NCBI GenBank assembly: GCA_964362625.1
Contig: CAYIFA010000012.1
Span: forward strand, 1-20,462
Length of the DNA: 20,462 nucleotides
Reading direction: 5' to 3'
Origin: CAYIFA01 sp964362625
GTDB taxonomy: Bacteria; Patescibacteriota; Minisyncoccia; 1-14-0-10-42-19
The translations under genes and the position numbers were made by a program. The notes beneath the pieces were generated by a model. It was not told where the DNA came from, searched no databases, and saw nothing but the letters and a program-made list of their open reading frames with translations. Below are positions 20,432 to 20,462 of the stretch, piece after piece (positions within the stretch are counted from its first letter, which is position 1; every line of letters starts with the position of its first letter).

Positions 20432-20462
20432 ACTATAGAATGTAATTATAATAATATGCCGA

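Noticed and set aside
20432..20462. Promoter and start of another gene (TATAAT at 20447-20452, ATG at 20456)
   Set aside because: The -10 is too close to the ATG and no -35 fits; the window ends after two codons, so nothing can be supported.
1..20462. CRISPR array, tRNA genes, insertion sequences, altered genetic code
   Set aside because: No spaced exact repeats, no cloverleaf in the short gaps, no transposase; in-frame TGA codons are not needed to read any gene.

Overview
The window looks like a gene-dense piece of a reduced bacterial genome, most likely a member of the Candidate Phyla Radiation / Patescibacteria and probably Parcubacteria-like. The evidence is the tandem array of short TrbC/VirB2-type (T4SS) pilins with the motif ATVIFLWGVI typical of that group, a shortened Mfd, many conserved but uncharacterised small membrane proteins, ATGA stop/start overlaps, and no intergenic gap longer than about 145 bases. 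TGA is used as a stop, so the genetic code is the standard bacterial one. I see no tRNA, rRNA, CRISPR array, insertion sequence or phage gene.

Layout. (1) 40-1584, plus strand: a polytopic membrane protein of GT-C-like appearance, closed by a bidirectional terminator. (2) 9349 down to 1637, minus strand: a small membrane protein behind an MBL-fold hydrolase, then two hypotheticals, gyrA, a SAM methyltransferase, a membrane-anchored solute-binding protein and six small two-helix pilin-like genes. (3) 10013-10078: a short divergent promoter region. (4) 10079-14254, plus strand: a membrane protein translationally coupled to a membrane-anchored double-AAA+ Clp-like ATPase with a degenerate first ATPase domain, then ribosomal protein S1. 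(5) 16911 down to 14399, minus strand: pth (peptidyl-tRNA hydrolase) and a minimal mfd. (6) 16968-20415, plus strand: lepB, hisS, a HIT-family hydrolase, rpsU, a YqeY-like gene and ybeY, ending in a strong terminator.

How the genes fit together. Most are housekeeping: topology (gyrA), translation (rpsA, rpsU, hisS, pth, ybeY, yqeY), transcription-coupled repair (mfd) and protein export (lepB). The accessory interest lies in two membrane modules: the pilin array with its anchored binding protein, which suggests a surface or secretion apparatus, and the coupled membrane protein / Clp-like ATPase pair.

The most notable genome-level signal is in gene expression. Almost no start codon has a Shine-Dalgarno sequence at a usable distance. 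The best promoters (for the MBL gene, the 10079 gene, rpsA, pth and probably lepB) place the -10 box so that the predicted first transcribed base is at or within a few bases of the start codon. This suggests widespread leaderless mRNAs. Start sites given here were chosen with that in mind; several differ from the longest possible reading frame because that frame would begin at a TTG inside the upstream gene.
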